Shown: positions 35,488 through 46,885, numbered from the stretch's first letter. The stretch is 64,000 bases of DNA from Shinella sp. XGS7 (GCF_020535565.1 NZ_CP084758.1:1639501-1703500); one strand, 5' to 3'. Notes: a model not told the origin generated them from the letters alone. Program-made: numbers and translations.

Positions 35488-35955
35488 CGTCTGTACGTCG
35501 GGGGTGGGGGAGGTGGCTTCGGCCTGCCGGCTCTTGATCCAGGCGGCGGGCGTCAGAATTTCCAAGCCCAGCTTGCGGGCCCGGCGCGCCAGGGCCAGCA
35601 CGGCCCGGTCGCGCGAGATCAGCCAGCGCGCGCCCGCGGCCAGGGCCAGGTCGATGAAGATCTGGTCGTCCGGATCGCGGCAGACCAGGCGCACCGCCGG
35701 CGCCGGAGTCTGGGGCTGCATCTGGCACAAGCGCTCGAAACAGGCCTCGATCTCGGCCAGGTCCGGCGCCCAGGCCGCGGCCACGCCGCGCCCCAGCACA
35801 TGCTGGAGCTCCGCCAGCATCTCCGGGTGGCCAATCCATAAAAGTGAGCCATCGCTAACGGCCTGAGTGAGAGGCTGTATGGAGGCTTCCCTGAACACCA
35901 GCCAGTCCATCACGACCTGGGTGTCCAGCACGATGCGTTCGGGTGGGGTGGGCAT
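35485..35955 (-). CDS. PIN-domain protein, putative VapC-like nuclease, no antitoxin adjacent
   Basis: A 156-residue PIN fold: N-terminal IVLDTQVVMDWLVF (first acidic residue, about 10), central DLAEIEACFERL and the C-terminal DPDDQIFIDLALAAGARWLISRD, which carries the acidic cluster. It belongs to the 'putative toxin component, PIN family' group. ATG 35955 is used; frame extends to 36003. No antitoxin-like gene flanks it, so it may be a solitary nuclease or a housekeeping RNA-processing protein. It is convergent with rpoC. Confidence 0.75.
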   Translation of the reverse strand: MPTPPERIVLDTQVVMDWLVFREASIQPLTQAVSDGSLLWIGHPEMLAELQHVLGRGVAAAWAPDLAEIEACFERLCQMQPQTPAPAVRLVCRDPDDQIFIDLALAAGARWLISRDRAVLALARRARKLGLEILTPAAWIKSRQAEATSPTPDVQT

Positions 35956-36010
35956 AGGGCGCGCAGCATAGCCCAGCAGTCCGAATACCCAACTGCTGCA
36001 CACACGCCGC

Positions 36011-36040
36011 TTGTATCGAAAACCCTTGCTGCGCTAGAAT
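36011..36040 (+). promoter_or_regulatory. Promoter of the str operon
   Basis: TTGTAT (36011-36016), 18-base spacer, TAGAAT (36035-36040). It lies about 190 bases before rpsL, leaving a long leader that could carry autoregulatory structure. Confidence 0.6.
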
Positions 36041-36231
36041 GGCGGGCTCTTCGGCTGGCGGAGCTGCGTCTAGCGCACGCCTGAGAACTGGAAGATTGCG
36101 CACTTCGCTCGGCCTCTTGAGGCGGCGCGGTGCGTTTCGTCTTTCCGTTTTTGGGTTCGGATTCTGGTGGATCTGTGCGCGCGGACCGTGCGGCCGGGGA
36201 TTCTGTGACTTCAAACGGGAACAAGTTACTT

Positions 36232-36609
36232 ATGCCAACTATCAACCAGCTGGTGCGCCACGGCCGTGAAGCCGAGGTCACCAAGTCCAAGTCGCCGGCA
36301 ATGCAGAATTGCCCGCAACGCCGCGGCGTTTGCACCCGCGTCTACACGACGACCCCGAAGAAGCCGAACTCGGCTCTGCGTAAGGTCGCCAAGATCCGCC
36401 TGACCAATGGCTTCGAAGTCATCGGCTACATCCCGGGCGAAGGCCACAACCTGCAGGAACACTCTGTCGTCATGATCCGTGGCGGCCGCGTAAAGGACCT
36501 TCCGGGCGTGCGTTACCACATCATCCGCGGCGTTCTCGACACCCAGGGCGTCAAGAACCGCAAGCAGCGCCGCTCCAAGTACGGCGCGAAGCGTCCGAAG
36601 AAGGCCTAA
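36232..36609 (+). CDS. rpsL: Ribosomal protein S12 (mosaic sequence)
   Basis: A 125-residue decoding-centre protein. Streptomycin-relevant Lys residues are present in [15 protein letters not shown] and in [13 protein letters not shown]. The N-terminal half ([20 protein letters not shown]) and last residues KA are betaproteobacterial. The section from about 36380 to 36595 ([44 protein letters not shown]) is Rhizobiales-like. ATG 36232 is chosen by homology; the frame opens upstream to 36130. Confidence 0.95.
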   Translation: MPTINQLVRHGREAEVTKSKSPAMQNCPQRRGVCTRVYTTTPKKPNSALRKVAKIRLTNGFEVIGYIPGEGHNLQEHSVVMIRGGRVKDLPGVRYHIIRGVLDTQGVKNRKQRRSKYGAKRPKKA

Positions 36610-36778
36610 TCAGCCACCAGGTTGTCATGGCCCAGCGTTTAAGCTGAGCCGGATTTTTGCGGTTCGTGCGACTCACTGAGTGGAGCGCAGCAACCGAGTA
36701 AGTGGATGCCCCCTGATGTTGGTGGTCGTCCATGGTGCAGGCGAAAGCCTCGCCAACTGAAGCAAGAGGAAGATTCCC

Positions 36779-37249
36779 ATGCCACGTCGTCGCGAAGTAC
36801 CCAAGCGCGAAATCCTGCCGGATCCGAAGTTCGGTTCCGTCGATCTGTCCAAGTTCATGAACGTCATCATGGAATCGGGCAAGAAGGCGGTCGCAGAACG
36901 CATCATCTACGGTGCCCTGGAGCAGGTCGAGAAGAAGGCCGGCAAGGACCCGCTGGAAGTGTTCATGATCGCGCTGAACAACGTGAAGCCCATGGTCGAA
37001 GTGAAGTCCCGCCGCGTCGGCGGTGCGAACTACCAAGTTCCCGTGGAAGTTCGTCCCGTCCGTCGTATGGCCCTGGCCATGCGCTGGCTGAAGGATTCGG
37101 CCCGCAAGCGTGGTGAGAAGTCCATGGCCCAGCGTCTGGCCAACGAGCTGCTGGAGGCCTCCGAAGGCCGTGGCGGCGCGATGAAGAAGCGTGACGAAGT
37201 CCACCGCATGGCAGAAGCCAACAAGGCCTTCTCGCACTTCCGCTTCTAA
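36779..37249 (+). CDS. rpsG: Ribosomal protein S7
   Basis: A 156-residue 16S rRNA-binding assembly protein and translational repressor of the str operon in E. coli. The N-terminus [19 protein letters not shown] and '[13 protein letters not shown]' are typical; the C-terminus [15 protein letters not shown] is the long form. AAGAGGAAG precedes the start. Codon use is betaproteobacterial throughout. The 169-base spacer from rpsL is where S7 often binds its message. Confidence 0.97.
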   Translation: MPRRREVPKREILPDPKFGSVDLSKFMNVIMESGKKAVAERIIYGALEQVEKKAGKDPLEVFMIALNNVKPMVEVKSRRVGGANYQVPVEVRPVRRMALAMRWLKDSARKRGEKSMAQRLANELLEASEGRGGAMKKRDEVHRMAEANKAFSHFRF

Positions 37250-37318
37250 ACCACCTCGTCTCAGCCGCCGCGGGTTTTTACTGATCCGCTGGCGGCTCAC
37301 TGCATTTGGAGTGACACC

Positions 37319-39418
37319 ATGTCCCGCAAGACCCCCATCGAGCGCTACCGTAATTTCGGTATCATGGCGCACATCGACGCCGGCAAGACCACGACGACCG
37401 AGCGCATCCTCTACTACACCGGCAAGTCCCACAAGATCGGCGAAGTCCATGACGGCGCCGCGACCATGGACTGGATGGAGCAGGAGCAGGAACGCGGCAT
37501 CACGATCACGTCGGCTGCCACCACGACCTTCTGGAAGGGCCGTGACGGCAAGACCCGCCGCTTCAACATCATCGACACCCCCGGCCACGTCGACTTCACC
37601 ATCGAAGTCGAGCGTTCGCTGCGCGTTCTCGACGGTGCCTGCATGGTCTACTGCGCCGTGGGTGGCGTGCAGCCCCAGTCGGAAACCGTCTGGCGCCAGG
37701 CCAACAAGTACAAGGTGCCCCGTCTTGCCTTTGTGAACAAGATGGACCGCACCGGCGCGAACTTCTTCAAGGTCGTTGACCAGATGAAGACCCGCCTGAA
37801 GGCCAACCCCGTGCCCATCGTGATCCCGATCGGCGCCGAGGAAAACTTCAAGGGCGTGGTGGACCTGCTCAAGATGAAGGCCATCATCTGGGACGAGGCT
37901 TCCCAGGGCATGAAGTTCGAGTACCAGGACATCCCCGCCGATCTGGCCGAAGTGGCTCAGGAATGGCGCGAGAAGATGGTTGAGGCTGCGGCCGAAGCCA
38001 GCGAAGAGCTGATGAACAAGTACCTCGAGTCGGGCGAACTGACCGAGGAAGAGATCAAGCTGGCGATCCGCACCCGCACCATCGCCACCGAGATCCAGCC
38101 CATGCTCTGCGGCACCGCCTTCAAGAACAAGGGCGTGCAGCGCATGCTGGACGCGGTGATCGACTTCCTGCCCAGCCCGGTGGACATCCCCCCGGTCGCC
38201 GGCACCGACGAAGACGACAAGGAAGTCACCCGCAAGGCCGACGACAACGAGAAGTTCGCCGCCCTGGCCTTCAAGCTGATGACCGACCCGTTCGTGGGCC
38301 AGCTGACCTTTGTGCGCGTGTACTCCGGCGTGCTGCAGTCCGGCTCCACCGTCTTCAACCCCATCAAGGGCAAGAAGGAACGCATCGGCCGCATCCTGCA
38401 GATGCACGCCAACCAGCGTGAAGAGGTCAAGGAAATTCTGGCCGGCGACATCGCCGCCTGCGTGGGTCTGAAGGAAGTCACCACCGGTGAGACCCTGTGC
38501 GATCCGGATTCCGTCATCACCCTGGAAAAGATGGTCTTCCCCGAGCCCGTGATCTCGCAGGCCGTGGAACCCAAGACGAAGAACGACCAGGAAAAGATGG
38601 GCCTCGCCCTGAACCGCCTGGCCGCCGAAGACCCGTCCTTCCGCGTCAAGACCGACGAAGAGTCCGGCCAGACGATCATCGCAGGCATGGGTGAACTTCA
38701 CCTCGACATCATCGTCGACCGCATGCGTCGCGAGTTCAAGGTCGAAGCCAACGTCGGCGCTCCGCAGGTTGCCTACCGCGAAACGATCACGCGCAAGAGC
38801 GCCGTCGATGTCGAAGGCAAGTTCGTGCGCCAGTCGGGCGGCAAGGGCCAGTACGGCCACGTGGTGCTGACCGTCGAGCCGCAGGAAGCCGGCAAGGGCT
38901 TCGAGTTCGTGGACGCCATCAAGGGCGGCGTGGTGCCGCGCGAGTACATCCCGGCGGTCGAGAAGGGTGTCATCGACACCCTGCCGAACGGCGTGCTGGC
39001 CGGCTTCCCGGTGGTGGACGTGAAGGTCACGCTGACCTTCGGCTCCTACCATGACGTGGACTCGAACGAAAACGCCTTCAAGATGGCCGCCTCGATGGGC
39101 TTCAAGGAAGCCTGCCGCCGCGCCAGCCCGGTGATCCTGGAGCCGATGATGGCCGTGGAAGTCGAGACCCCGGAAGACTACGCCGGCAACGTGATGGGCG
39201 ATCTGTCCAGCCGTCGCGGCATGGTGCAGGGCATGGACGATATGGTCGGCGGTGGCAAGGTCATCAAGGCCGAGGTGCCGCTGAGCGAGATGTTCGGCTA
39301 CTCCACCAGCCTGCGCTCGGCCACGCAAGGTCGCGCGACCTACACGATGGAGTTCAAGCACTACAGCGAGGCGCCGAAGAACGTCGCCGACGCCATCATC
39401 ACCGCGCGCGCCAAGTAA
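37319..39418 (+). CDS. fusA: Elongation factor G (small mosaic patch)
   Basis: A 699-residue translocase GTPase. G-motifs are AHIDAGKTT (about residue 17), DTPGHVDF (about residue 88) and NKMD (about residue 142); domains II-V follow. Most of the gene is betaproteobacterial. Between about 38640 and 38800 the sequence ([40 protein letters not shown]) shifts to Rhizobiales-like protein and codons and then reverts at [19 protein letters not shown]. The frame is intact. Confidence 0.97.
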   Translation: MSRKTPIERYRNFGIMAHIDAGKTTTTERILYYTGKSHKIGEVHDGAATMDWMEQEQERGITITSAATTTFWKGRDGKTRRFNIIDTPGHVDFTIEVERSLRVLDGACMVYCAVGGVQPQSETVWRQANKYKVPRLAFVNKMDRTGANFFKVVDQMKTRLKANPVPIVIPIGAEENFKGVVDLLKMKAIIWDEASQGMKFEYQDIPADLAEVAQEWREKMVEAAAEASEELMNKYLESGELTEEEIKLAIRTRTIATEIQPMLCGTAFKNKGVQRMLDAVIDFLPSPVDIPPVAGTDEDDKEVTRKADDNEKFAALAFKLMTDPFVGQLTFVRVYSGVLQSGSTVFNPIKGKKERIGRILQMHANQREEVKEILAGDIAACVGLKEVTTGETLCDPDSVITLEKMVFPEPVISQAVEPKTKNDQEKMGLALNRLAAEDPSFRVKTDEESGQTIIAGMGELHLDIIVDRMRREFKVEANVGAPQVAYRETITRKSAVDVEGKFVRQSGGKGQYGHVVLTVEPQEAGKGFEFVDAIKGGVVPREYIPAVEKGVIDTLPNGVLAGFPVVDVKVTLTFGSYHDVDSNENAFKMAASMGFKEACRRASPVILEPMMAVEVETPEDYAGNVMGDLSSRRGMVQGMDDMVGGGKVIKAEVPLSEMFGYSTSLRSATQGRATYTMEFKHYSEAPKNVADAIITARAK

Positions 39419-39559
39419 TTGGCTGAGCCGGCCTCGTCAGGGGCCGGCTCTCGATTCGTCTTCGTCGCAGCTCTCCCGATTGCCGGTCGTCGGGGTTCAA
39501 GACTGCGGCGGAAACGCTAAACCAACAGACCGGATGAATGCTCTTTTTGGAGAATTGAA

Positions 39560-40735
<1,176 letters not shown>

Positions 40736-40825
40736 GTCTTTTGCGTGACCGGCCGGGTGCCACTCGTGGTGCCTGGCCTCACTAAACCGCGGTCAATGAC
40801 CGCTTCGCTCTTTGAAGGAATAGTC

Positions 40826-41137
40826 ATGCAAAAGCAAAAGATCCGCATCCGCCTGAAGGCCTTCGACTACAAGCTGATCGACCAGTCGGCTCTGGAAATC
40901 GTGGAAACCGCCAAGCGCACCGGCGCCATCGTCAAGGGCCCCGTGCCCCTGCCGACCCGTATGGAGCGTTTCGACATCCTGCGCTCGCCGCACGTCAACA
41001 AGACCTCGCGCGACCAGTTCGAAATCCGTACCCATCAGCGCCTGATGGACATCGTCGACCCGACCGACAAGACGGTTGACGCGCTGATGAAGCTCGACCT
41101 GCCTGCCGGCGTCGACGTGGAAATCAAGCTGCAGTAA
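40826..41137 (+). CDS. rpsJ: Ribosomal protein S10 (NusE)
   Basis: A 103-residue 30S protein that also acts as NusE in antitermination with Nus[34 protein letters not shown] and '[19 protein letters not shown]' are diagnostic. ATG 40826 has GAAGGAA upstream. It is followed by a strong terminator, so it belongs transcriptionally to the tuf end of the str operon rather than to the genes named after it. Confidence 0.97.
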   Translation: MQKQKIRIRLKAFDYKLIDQSALEIVETAKRTGAIVKGPVPLPTRMERFDILRSPHVNKTSRDQFEIRTHQRLMDIVDPTDKTVDALMKLDLPAGVDVEIKLQ

Positions 41138-41167
41138 TTCACCCCAGCCACTTTGTGGCCGGCGTGC

Positions 41168-41196
41168 AAAGGGCGACCTCCGGGTCGCCCTTTTTC
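41168..41196 (+). terminator. Terminator between rpsJ and rplC
   Basis: GGGCGACC (41171-41178) pairs with GGTCGCCC (41183-41190), loop TCCG region, followed by TTTTTCTT. Confidence 0.93.
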
Positions 41197-41215
41197 TTGT
41201 CTGTGCGGTGAGTGC

Positions 41216-41245
41216 TTGCGGTTGGCCTAGGGTTGACGCTATACT
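41216..41245 (+). promoter_or_regulatory. Promoter of the rplC (S10) operon
   Basis: TTGCGG (41216-41221), 18-base spacer, TATACT (41240-41245). It gives a leader of about 197 bases (to 41448) with no ORF but several GC-rich inverted segments, e.g. GCTTCGGTGTCTCCGAAGC (41402-41420). Confidence 0.75.
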
Positions 41246-41448
41246 CGCAAGCTTTTCCGCGCTGGTGAGTGCCTGCGCGGCTTCGTCGCATCGTGCGTGC
41301 GAGGGGATTTGGGCCTTTACCCCCGGTCTTCTGGTGCAAGTGGTGCATTTGTCAGCCCGGCCAATCGATGTCGGGTGTGTGAAATGACTGCCGGTTTGTG
41401 GGCTTCGGTGTCTCCGAAGCATGCGATCCGAAGGTCTGGAGAAAAACC

Positions 41449-42120
41449 ATGAGTCTTAGCAATCGTCTCGGATTGCTGGGCCGCAAGGTGGGCATGATGC
41501 GCATCTTCACGGACGATGGCGACGCCATCCCTGTGACCGTGCTGGACGTGTCCAACAACCGCGTGACCCAGGTCAAGACCGAAGAGACCGACGGCTACAG
41601 CGCCATTCAAGTGGCGTTCGGTGCGCGCAAAGCTTCGCGCGTGACCAAGCCGGAAGCCGGCCACCTCGCCAAGGCGGGTGTCGAAGCTGGTGAAATCCTC
41701 AAGGAATTCCGCGTCGCCGCTGACGTCGCTGCCGAATACAAGGCCGGCGCTCAGGTGCCCGCGACCCTGTTCGCCGCCGGCCAGCTGGTCGACGTGCAGG
41801 GTACCTCGATCGGTAAGGGCTTTGCCGGCACCATCAAGCGCCACAACTTCGGTTCGCAGCGCGCTTCGCACGGTAACAGCCGCTCGCACAACGTTCCGGG
41901 CTCCATCTCGATGGCGCAAGATCCGGGCCGCGTGTTCCCCGGCAAGAAGATGTCGGGCCATCTGGGTGACGTCACGGTGACCGTGCAGAACCTGGACATC
42001 GTCCGCGTGGACGAAGCCCGCTCGCTGCTGATGGTTCGCGGCGCTGTGCCGGGTGCCAAGAACGGCCATGTGGTCGTGCGCCCTGCCGTCAAGGTCAAGG
42101 TCAAGAAAGGAGCCAACTGA
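41449..42120 (+). CDS. rplC: Ribosomal protein L3
   Basis: A 223-residue 23S rRNA-binding assembly initiator near the peptidyl transferase centre. '[18 protein letters not shown]' opens the protein and the extended loop '[37 protein letters not shown]' (about residues 130-166) carries the glutamine that is methylated by PrmB in relatives. CTGGAG lies upstream of ATG 41449. The TGA overlaps rplD's ATG. Confidence 0.97.
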   Translation: MSLSNRLGLLGRKVGMMRIFTDDGDAIPVTVLDVSNNRVTQVKTEETDGYSAIQVAFGARKASRVTKPEAGHLAKAGVEAGEILKEFRVAADVAAEYKAGAQVPATLFAAGQLVDVQGTSIGKGFAGTIKRHNFGSQRASHGNSRSHNVPGSISMAQDPGRVFPGKKMSGHLGDVTVTVQNLDIVRVDEARSLLMVRGAVPGAKNGHVVVRPAVKVKVKKGAN

Positions 42121-42740
42121 TGCAGCTCGAGCTCCTGAACGAACAAGGTCAGGCCACCTCCAAGGTGGACGCGCCTGACGCCGTCTTCGCTCGCGACTAC
42201 AACGAAGCCCTGGTGCACCAGGTGGTCGTGGCCTATCAGGCCAACGCCCGTCAAGGCACCCGCGCCCAGAAGGACCGTGAGCAGGTCAAGCACTCGACCA
42301 AGAAGCCTTTCCGCCAGAAGGGCACCGGCCGCGCACGTGCCGGTATGACCTCCTCGCCGCTGTGGCGCGGGGGCGGTCGCATCTTCCCGAACATGCCTGA
42401 CGAGAACTTCTCGCACAAGCTGAACAAGAAGATGTACCGCGCTGGTATGGCTGCCATCCTGTCGCAGCTGGCTCGCGAAGGCCGCCTGGCCGTGGTGGAT
42501 TCGATCTCGGTCGACGCCCCCAAGACCAAGCTGCTGGCCGCCAAGTTCAAGGCCATGGGTCTGGACAGCGTCATGCTGATCTCCGACCAGGTGGACGACA
42601 ACCTGGCCCTGGCTTCGCGCAACCTGGCCAATGTGCTGGTTGTCGAGCCGCGCTACGCCGATCCCCTGTCGCTGGTCTTCTACAAGAAGGTGCTGGTCAC
42701 CAAGGCCGCGATGGAGCAACTCAAGGAGATGCTGGCATGA
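42120..42740 (+). CDS. rplD: Ribosomal protein L4
   Basis: A 206-residue protein lining the exit tunnel; in E. coli L4 also represses the S10 operon by acting on its leader. The tunnel loop '[29 protein letters not shown]' (about residues 60-88) is intact. Start overlaps the rplC stop (TGATG) and its end overlaps rplW (ATGA). Confidence 0.97.
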   Translation: MQLELLNEQGQATSKVDAPDAVFARDYNEALVHQVVVAYQANARQGTRAQKDREQVKHSTKKPFRQKGTGRARAGMTSSPLWRGGGRIFPNMPDENFSHKLNKKMYRAGMAAILSQLAREGRLAVVDSISVDAPKTKLLAAKFKAMGLDSVMLISDQVDDNLALASRNLANVLVVEPRYADPLSLVFYKKVLVTKAAMEQLKEMLA

Positions 42741-43051
42741 GCGCCCCCAAGTATGCAGAAGGCCGTCTGGCCCAGGTGCTGCTGGCTCCCATCGTGTCCG
42801 AGAAGGCCACGGCGGTTGCTGAGAAGCACAACCAAGTCCTGTTCAAGGTCCTGCGCGACGCCACCAAGCCGGAGATCAAGGCCGCTGTTGAACTGATGTT
42901 CAAGGTCGAGGTCGAGTCCGTGTCCGTGGTGAACGTGAAGGGCAAGGTCAAGCGCTTCGGTGGCCGTGTCGGCCGTCGCGACCACGTCAAGAAGGCGTAT
43001 GTGTCCCTGAAGGCTGGCCAAGAGCTCAACTTCTCCGGGGAGGCTGCGTAA
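42737..43051 (+). CDS. rplW: Ribosomal protein L23
   Basis: A 104-residue protein at the tunnel exit, docking site for trigger factor and SRP. '[16 protein letters not shown]', '[24 protein letters not shown]' and '[20 protein letters not shown]' are family segments. It overlaps rplD by four bases and abuts rplB. Confidence 0.97.
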   Translation: MSAPKYAEGRLAQVLLAPIVSEKATAVAEKHNQVLFKVLRDATKPEIKAAVELMFKVEVESVSVVNVKGKVKRFGGRVGRRDHVKKAYVSLKAGQELNFSGEAA

Positions 43052-43876
43052 ATGGCCATCGTTAAAGTCAAGCCGACCTCGCCTGGCCGCCGTGCCGTGG
43101 TCAAGGTGGTGCACAAGCACCTGCACAAGGGCGCTCCCGAGGCTTCGCTGCTGGAACCCCAGAAGCAGAAGTCTGGCCGTAACAACAACGGTCACATCAC
43201 GATGCGCCACAAGGGCGGTGGTCACAAGCACCACTACCGTGTGGTGGACTTCCGTCGCAACAAGGACGGCATCCCGGCCAAGGTCGAGCGCATCGAATAC
43301 GACCCGAACCGTACGGCTCACATCGCTCTGGTGTGCTACGCCGACGGCGAGCGTCGCTATGTGATCGCCCCGCGCGGTCTGGAAGTGGGCTCCACCATCC
43401 TGAGCGGCTCGGAAGCGCCGATCAAGGCTGGTAACACCCTGCCGATCCGCAACATCCCCGTGGGTTCGACCATCCACTGCATCGAGCTGCTGCCCGGCAA
43501 GGGCGCCCAGCTGGTTCGTTCGGCCGGCGCTTCCGCCGTGCTGATGGCCCGCGAAGGCACCTACGCCCAGGTTCGCCTGCGCTCGGGTGAAGTGCGCAAG
43601 ATCCACATCGACTGCCGCGCCACCATCGGCGAGGTGTCCAACGAAGAGCACAGCCTGCGCCAATACGGCAAGGCCGGCGCGATCCGTTGGAAGGGCATCC
43701 GTCCGACCGTCCGCGGTACCGCCATGAACCCGGTGGACCACCCGCACGGTGGTGGCGAAGGCCGCACCGGCGAAGGTCAGGCTCCTGTGTCGCCGTGGAA
43801 CACCCTGACGAAGGGCTACCGCACTCGCAACAACAAGCGCACGCAGACCTTCATCGTCTCGCGTCGCAAGAAGTAA
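43052..43876 (+). CDS. rplB: Ribosomal protein L2
   Basis: A 274-residue protein needed for subunit joining and peptidyl transfer. The near-universal '[14 protein letters not shown]' (about residues 223-236, with the conserved His) and N-terminal '[16 protein letters not shown]' are present. AGGCTGCGTAA supplies a purine tract overlapping the rplW stop. Codon use is host-like. Confidence 0.97.
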   Translation: MAIVKVKPTSPGRRAVVKVVHKHLHKGAPEASLLEPQKQKSGRNNNGHITMRHKGGGHKHHYRVVDFRRNKDGIPAKVERIEYDPNRTAHIALVCYADGERRYVIAPRGLEVGSTILSGSEAPIKAGNTLPIRNIPVGSTIHCIELLPGKGAQLVRSAGASAVLMAREGTYAQVRLRSGEVRKIHIDCRATIGEVSNEEHSLRQYGKAGAIRWKGIRPTVRGTAMNPVDHPHGGGEGRTGEGQAPVSPWNTLTKGYRTRNNKRTQTFIVSRRKK

Positions 43877-43889
43877 GGGGTAGACCACC

Positions 43890-44168
43890 ATGGCTCGTTC
43901 CCTCAAGAAGGGTCCCTTTGTGGACCATCACCTGATGGCCAAGGTCGAAAAGGCTGTGGCGATCAAGGACAAGAAGCCCATCAAGACCTGGTCGCGTCGC
44001 TCGACGATCCTGCCCGAGTTCATCGGTCTGACGATCGCTGTGCACAACGGCAAGCAGCATGTGCCGGTCTATGTGTCTGACCAGATGGTCGGTCACAAGC
44101 TGGGTGAATTCGCACTGACCCGCACCTTCAAGGGCCACCCGGCCGACAAGAAGGCCGGGAAGAAGTAA
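43890..44168 (+). CDS. rpsS: Ribosomal protein S19
   Basis: A 92-residue 30S head protein that pairs with S13. '[19 protein letters not shown]', '[27 protein letters not shown]' and '[18 protein letters not shown]' identify it. AGGGGTAGA precedes the ATG, 13 bases after rplB. Confidence 0.97.
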   Translation: MARSLKKGPFVDHHLMAKVEKAVAIKDKKPIKTWSRRSTILPEFIGLTIAVHNGKQHVPVYVSDQMVGHKLGEFALTRTFKGHPADKKAGKK

Positions 44169-44179
44169 GGACTGAGACG

Positions 44180-44509
44180 ATGGAAACCCGTGCAATCGTT
44201 CGCGGCGTCCGCCTGTCTGTCGACAAAGGTCGACTGGTGGCCGACCTGATCCGCGGCAAGAAGGTGGACCAGGCGCTCAACATCCTGGAATTCACCCAGA
44301 AGAAGGCTGCCCTCATCATCAAGAAGGCGCTGGAATCGGCTATCGCCAATGCCGAGCACAACGACGGTGCCGACATTGACGAACTGAAGGTCAAGACGAT
44401 CTATGTGGAGCAAGGCGCCACGCTGAAGCGTTTCTCGGCTCGCGCCAAGGGCCGCGGCAATCGCATCAGCAAGCCCACCTGCCACATCTTCGTGACCGTC
44501 GGCAACTAA
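44180..44509 (+). CDS. rplV: Ribosomal protein L22
   Basis: A 109-residue protein whose beta-hairpin ([23 protein letters not shown], about residues 79-101) reaches into the exit tunnel near the macrolide site; no insertion or duplication typical of erythromycin resistance is visible. AAGGACTGAGACG precedes the start. It lies between rpsS and rpsC as usual. Confidence 0.97.
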   Translation: METRAIVRGVRLSVDKGRLVADLIRGKKVDQALNILEFTQKKAALIIKKALESAIANAEHNDGADIDELKVKTIYVEQGATLKRFSARAKGRGNRISKPTCHIFVTVGN

Positions 44510-44524
44510 GGCGCAAGGAAGACT

Positions 44525-45325
44525 ATGGGACAGAAAATCCATCCGGTTGGCTTCCGCCTGCCTGTCACCCGTAACTGGGCTTCGCGCTGGTACGCTAACA
44601 ATCAGAACTTCGCCACCATGCTGGCCGAAGATCTGCAGGTTCGCGATTACCTGAAGGCCAAGCTCAAGAACGCCGCCGTCTCGCGCATCCTGATCGAGCG
44701 CCCCGCCAAGAACGCCCGCATCACCATCTTCTCGGCTCGTCCGGGCGTGGTGATCGGCAAGAAGGGCGAGGACATCGAGAACCTGAAGGCCGAACTGACC
44801 AAGCGTCTGGGCGTGCCGGTGGCCGTGAACATCGAGGAAGTGCGCAAGCCCGAAATCGATGCTCAGCTGATCGCCGACTCGATCACCCAGCAGCTGGAAA
44901 AGCGCATCATGTTCCGTCGCGCCATGAAGCGTGCGATGCAGAACGCCATGCGTCTGGGTGCCCAGGGCATCAAGATCATGTCCGCCGGCCGTCTGAACGG
45001 CATCGAAATCGCTCGTACCGAGTGGTATCGCGAAGGTCGTGTGCCCCTGCACACCCTGAAGGCCGACATCGACTACGGTTTCTCGGAAGCCAAGACCACC
45101 TACGGCGTCATCGGCGTCAAGGTCTGGGTGTACCGCGGTGACCGCCTGGCCAATGGCGAGGCTCCGGTGATCAACACGCCGGCTGGTGCCGAAGACGACC
45201 GTCGTCCGCGTCGCAATGCCCGTCCGGGTGCTCCTGGCAGCCGTGATGGCAAGCCGGGTGCGCGTCCCGCCGGTGCTCGCGTGGTCCGCAAGGCCCCCGC
45301 GGCCGGTGAGACCAAAGGAGAATAA
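44525..45325 (+). CDS. rpsC: Ribosomal protein S3
   Basis: A 266-residue mRNA-entry-channel protein with an N-terminal KH domain ('[23 protein letters not shown]', about residues 73-95) and the S3 C-terminal domain. It has a basic, Pro/Arg/Ala-rich tail (about residues 218-266), longer than the E. coli protein (233 residues), as is common in Burkholderiales. AAGGAAG precedes ATG 44525. Confidence 0.97.
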   Translation: MGQKIHPVGFRLPVTRNWASRWYANNQNFATMLAEDLQVRDYLKAKLKNAAVSRILIERPAKNARITIFSARPGVVIGKKGEDIENLKAELTKRLGVPVAVNIEEVRKPEIDAQLIADSITQQLEKRIMFRRAMKRAMQNAMRLGAQGIKIMSAGRLNGIEIARTEWYREGRVPLHTLKADIDYGFSEAKTTYGVIGVKVWVYRGDRLANGEAPVINTPAGAEDDRRPRRNARPGAPGSRDGKPGARPAGARVVRKAPAAGETKGE

Positions 45326-45327
45326 AC

Positions 45328-45744
45328 ATGCTGCAACCAGCTCGTCGCAAATTCCGCAAGGAGCAGAAGGGCCGTAACACCGGCGTCGCCACTCGTGGCG
45401 CAGCCGTGTCCTTTGGTGACTTCGGCCTGAAGGCTACCGAGCGCGGCCGTATCACGGCTCGCCAGATCGAAGCGGCTCGTCGTGCCATCTCGCGCCATAT
45501 CAAGCGCGGTGGTCGCATCTTCATCCGCGTCTTCCCGGACAAGCCGATCTCCCAGAAGCCTGCCGAAGTCCGTATGGGTAACGGTAAGGGCAACCCCGAG
45601 TACTATGTGGCTGAGATTCAGCCGGGCAAGGTGCTCTATGAGATCAATGGCGTGCCGGAAGCTCTGGCTCGCGAAGCGTTCACGCTGGCCGCTGCCAAGC
45701 TGCCCCTGCGTTGCACCTTCGTGGCCCGTCAGATCGGCGCCTGA
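45328..45744 (+). CDS. rplP: Ribosomal protein L16
   Basis: A 138-residue protein at the A-site/central protuberance. '[17 protein letters not shown]', '[23 protein letters not shown]' and '[22 protein letters not shown]' (hydroxylated Arg in relatives) are present. The ATG lies two bases after the rpsC stop with AAAGGAG inside the end of rpsC. Confidence 0.97.
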   Translation: MLQPARRKFRKEQKGRNTGVATRGAAVSFGDFGLKATERGRITARQIEAARRAISRHIKRGGRIFIRVFPDKPISQKPAEVRMGNGKGNPEYYVAEIQPGKVLYEINGVPEALAREAFTLAAAKLPLRCTFVARQIGA

Positions 45745-45758
45745 TTGGAAGGAACACC

Positions 45759-45959
45759 ATGAAAGCATCTGAACTGCGTGGCAAGGACGTCGCTGCCCTC
45801 GAGAAGGAAGTGACCGATCTGCTCAAGGCCCACTTCGGCCTGCGCATGCAAAAGGCCACCCAACAGCTGGGCAACCATACCCAGCTGGGCAAGGTCCGTC
45901 GCGACATCGCTCGCGCCAAGACCATCCTGGCCGAGAAGAAGAAGGAGGCCGCGAAATGA
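45759..45959 (+). CDS. rpmC: Ribosomal protein L29
   Basis: A 66-residue two-helix protein at the tunnel exit. '[22 protein letters not shown]' and '[19 protein letters not shown]' are typical. GGAAGGAAC precedes ATG 45759; the stop overlaps rpsQ (ATGA). Confidence 0.96.
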   Translation: MKASELRGKDVAALEKEVTDLLKAHFGLRMQKATQQLGNHTQLGKVRRDIARAKTILAEKKKEAAK

Positions 45960-46225
45960 CGGAAGCTCAAACCAAGAACACGCGCACCCTGATCGGTCGC
46001 GTGGTCAGCGACAAGCGCGCCAAGACCGTCACGGTCCTGATCGAGCGTCGCTCCAAGCATGAGCTGTACGGCAAGATCGTCGCTCACTCCCGCAAGTACC
46101 ACGCCCACGATGAAAAGGGCGAGTACAAGATGGGTGACATCGTCGAGATCGCCGAAGGCCGTCCCATCTCGAAGACCAAGAGCTGGGTTGTGACCCGCCT
46201 GGTCGAGAAGGCGCAAGAGGTCTGA
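45956..46225 (+). CDS. rpsQ: Ribosomal protein S17
   Basis: An 89-residue OB-fold protein. '[32 protein letters not shown]' and '[21 protein letters not shown]' identify it. It overlaps rpmC by four bases and is the last gene of the S10 operon, followed by a terminator. Confidence 0.97.
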   Translation: MTEAQTKNTRTLIGRVVSDKRAKTVTVLIERRSKHELYGKIVAHSRKYHAHDEKGEYKMGDIVEIAEGRPISKTKSWVVTRLVEKAQEV

Positions 46226-46258
46226 TCATGCCGGCGGAGTTCGCTCCGCTGTGCTGAG

Positions 46259-46295
46259 GGCCGGCAGGTCGGGTAACCGGCGGCCGGCCTTTTTG
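46259..46295 (+). terminator. Terminator of the S10 operon
   Basis: GGCCGGC (46259-46265) pairs with GCCGGCC (46283-46289), then TTTTT. Just upstream a compact GCGGAG-TTCG-CTCCGC hairpin (about 46234-46249) is also visible. Confidence 0.85.
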
Positions 46296-46318
46296 CTTTT
46301 TATCTGGAGAAGATCATC

Positions 46319-46828
46319 ATGTTGAAGGTCGGAGACAAGCTGCCCGCGGGCACGCTGCAGGAGTTCATCGAGGTCGAGGGCAATGGCTGCTCCCTGGGGC
46401 CCAACAGCTTCGATATCGAGAAGGTGACCGCTGGCAAGAAGATTGCCATCTTCGCCCTGCCTGGCGCCTTCACGCCCACCTGCTCGGCCCAGCATGTGCC
46501 AGGCTATGTGGCCCAGGCCGAGGCCTTCAAGGCTGCTGGCGTGGATGAGATCTGGTGCGTGTCCGTGAACGACGCTTTCGTCATGGGCGCCTGGGGTCGA
46601 GAGCAGAAGACTGCCGGCAAGGTCCGCATGATGGCCGACGGCAGCGCCGCCTTCGCCCAGGCCACCGGCCTGACCCTGGATCTGATCGCCCGCGGCATGG
46701 GTCTGCGCTCGCAGCGCTACTCCATGCTGGTGGTTGATGGCGTGGTCAAGACGCTCAATGTCGAGGCCCCTGGCAAGTTCGAAGTCAGCGATGCTGACAC
46801 CCTGCTGGCCCAGGCCAAGGCTCTCTGA
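46319..46828 (+). CDS. Peroxiredoxin, Prx5-like, inserted between rpsQ and rplN
   Basis: A 169-residue thiol peroxidase. The catalytic motif is PGAFTPTCS (peroxidatic Cys55, with Thr and Pro as in the Prx5 group); Cys80 in EIWCVS and Cys24 are possible resolving partners. The C-terminal part 'GLRSQRYSMLVVDGVVKTLNVE' is family-typical. CTGGAG precedes the ATG. It lies between the S10 terminator and its own terminator, so it is flanked by transcription stops inside the ribosomal gene array, where no peroxidase is usual in model proteobacteria. No glutaredoxin domain is fused. Confidence 0.93.
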   Translation: MLKVGDKLPAGTLQEFIEVEGNGCSLGPNSFDIEKVTAGKKIAIFALPGAFTPTCSAQHVPGYVAQAEAFKAAGVDEIWCVSVNDAFVMGAWGREQKTAGKVRMMADGSAAFAQATGLTLDLIARGMGLRSQRYSMLVVDGVVKTLNVEAPGKFEVSDADTLLAQAKAL

Positions 46829-46836
46829 CGATCTAG

Positions 46837-46872
46837 CCTGTAGCCGCCAAACCTCGGTGGCTACGGGTTTTT
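46837..46872 (+). terminator. Terminator after the peroxiredoxin gene
   Basis: CCTGTAGCCGCC (46837-46848) pairs with GGTGGCTACGGG (46856-46867, two G-T pairs) followed by TTTTT. Confidence 0.9.
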
Positions 46873-46885
46873 GCGAGGCAGGCTC

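Noticed and set aside
36551-39361. A 936-codon minus-strand frame opposite rpsG and fusA
   Set aside because: Shadow frame; the plus strand carries highly conserved genes with all motifs.
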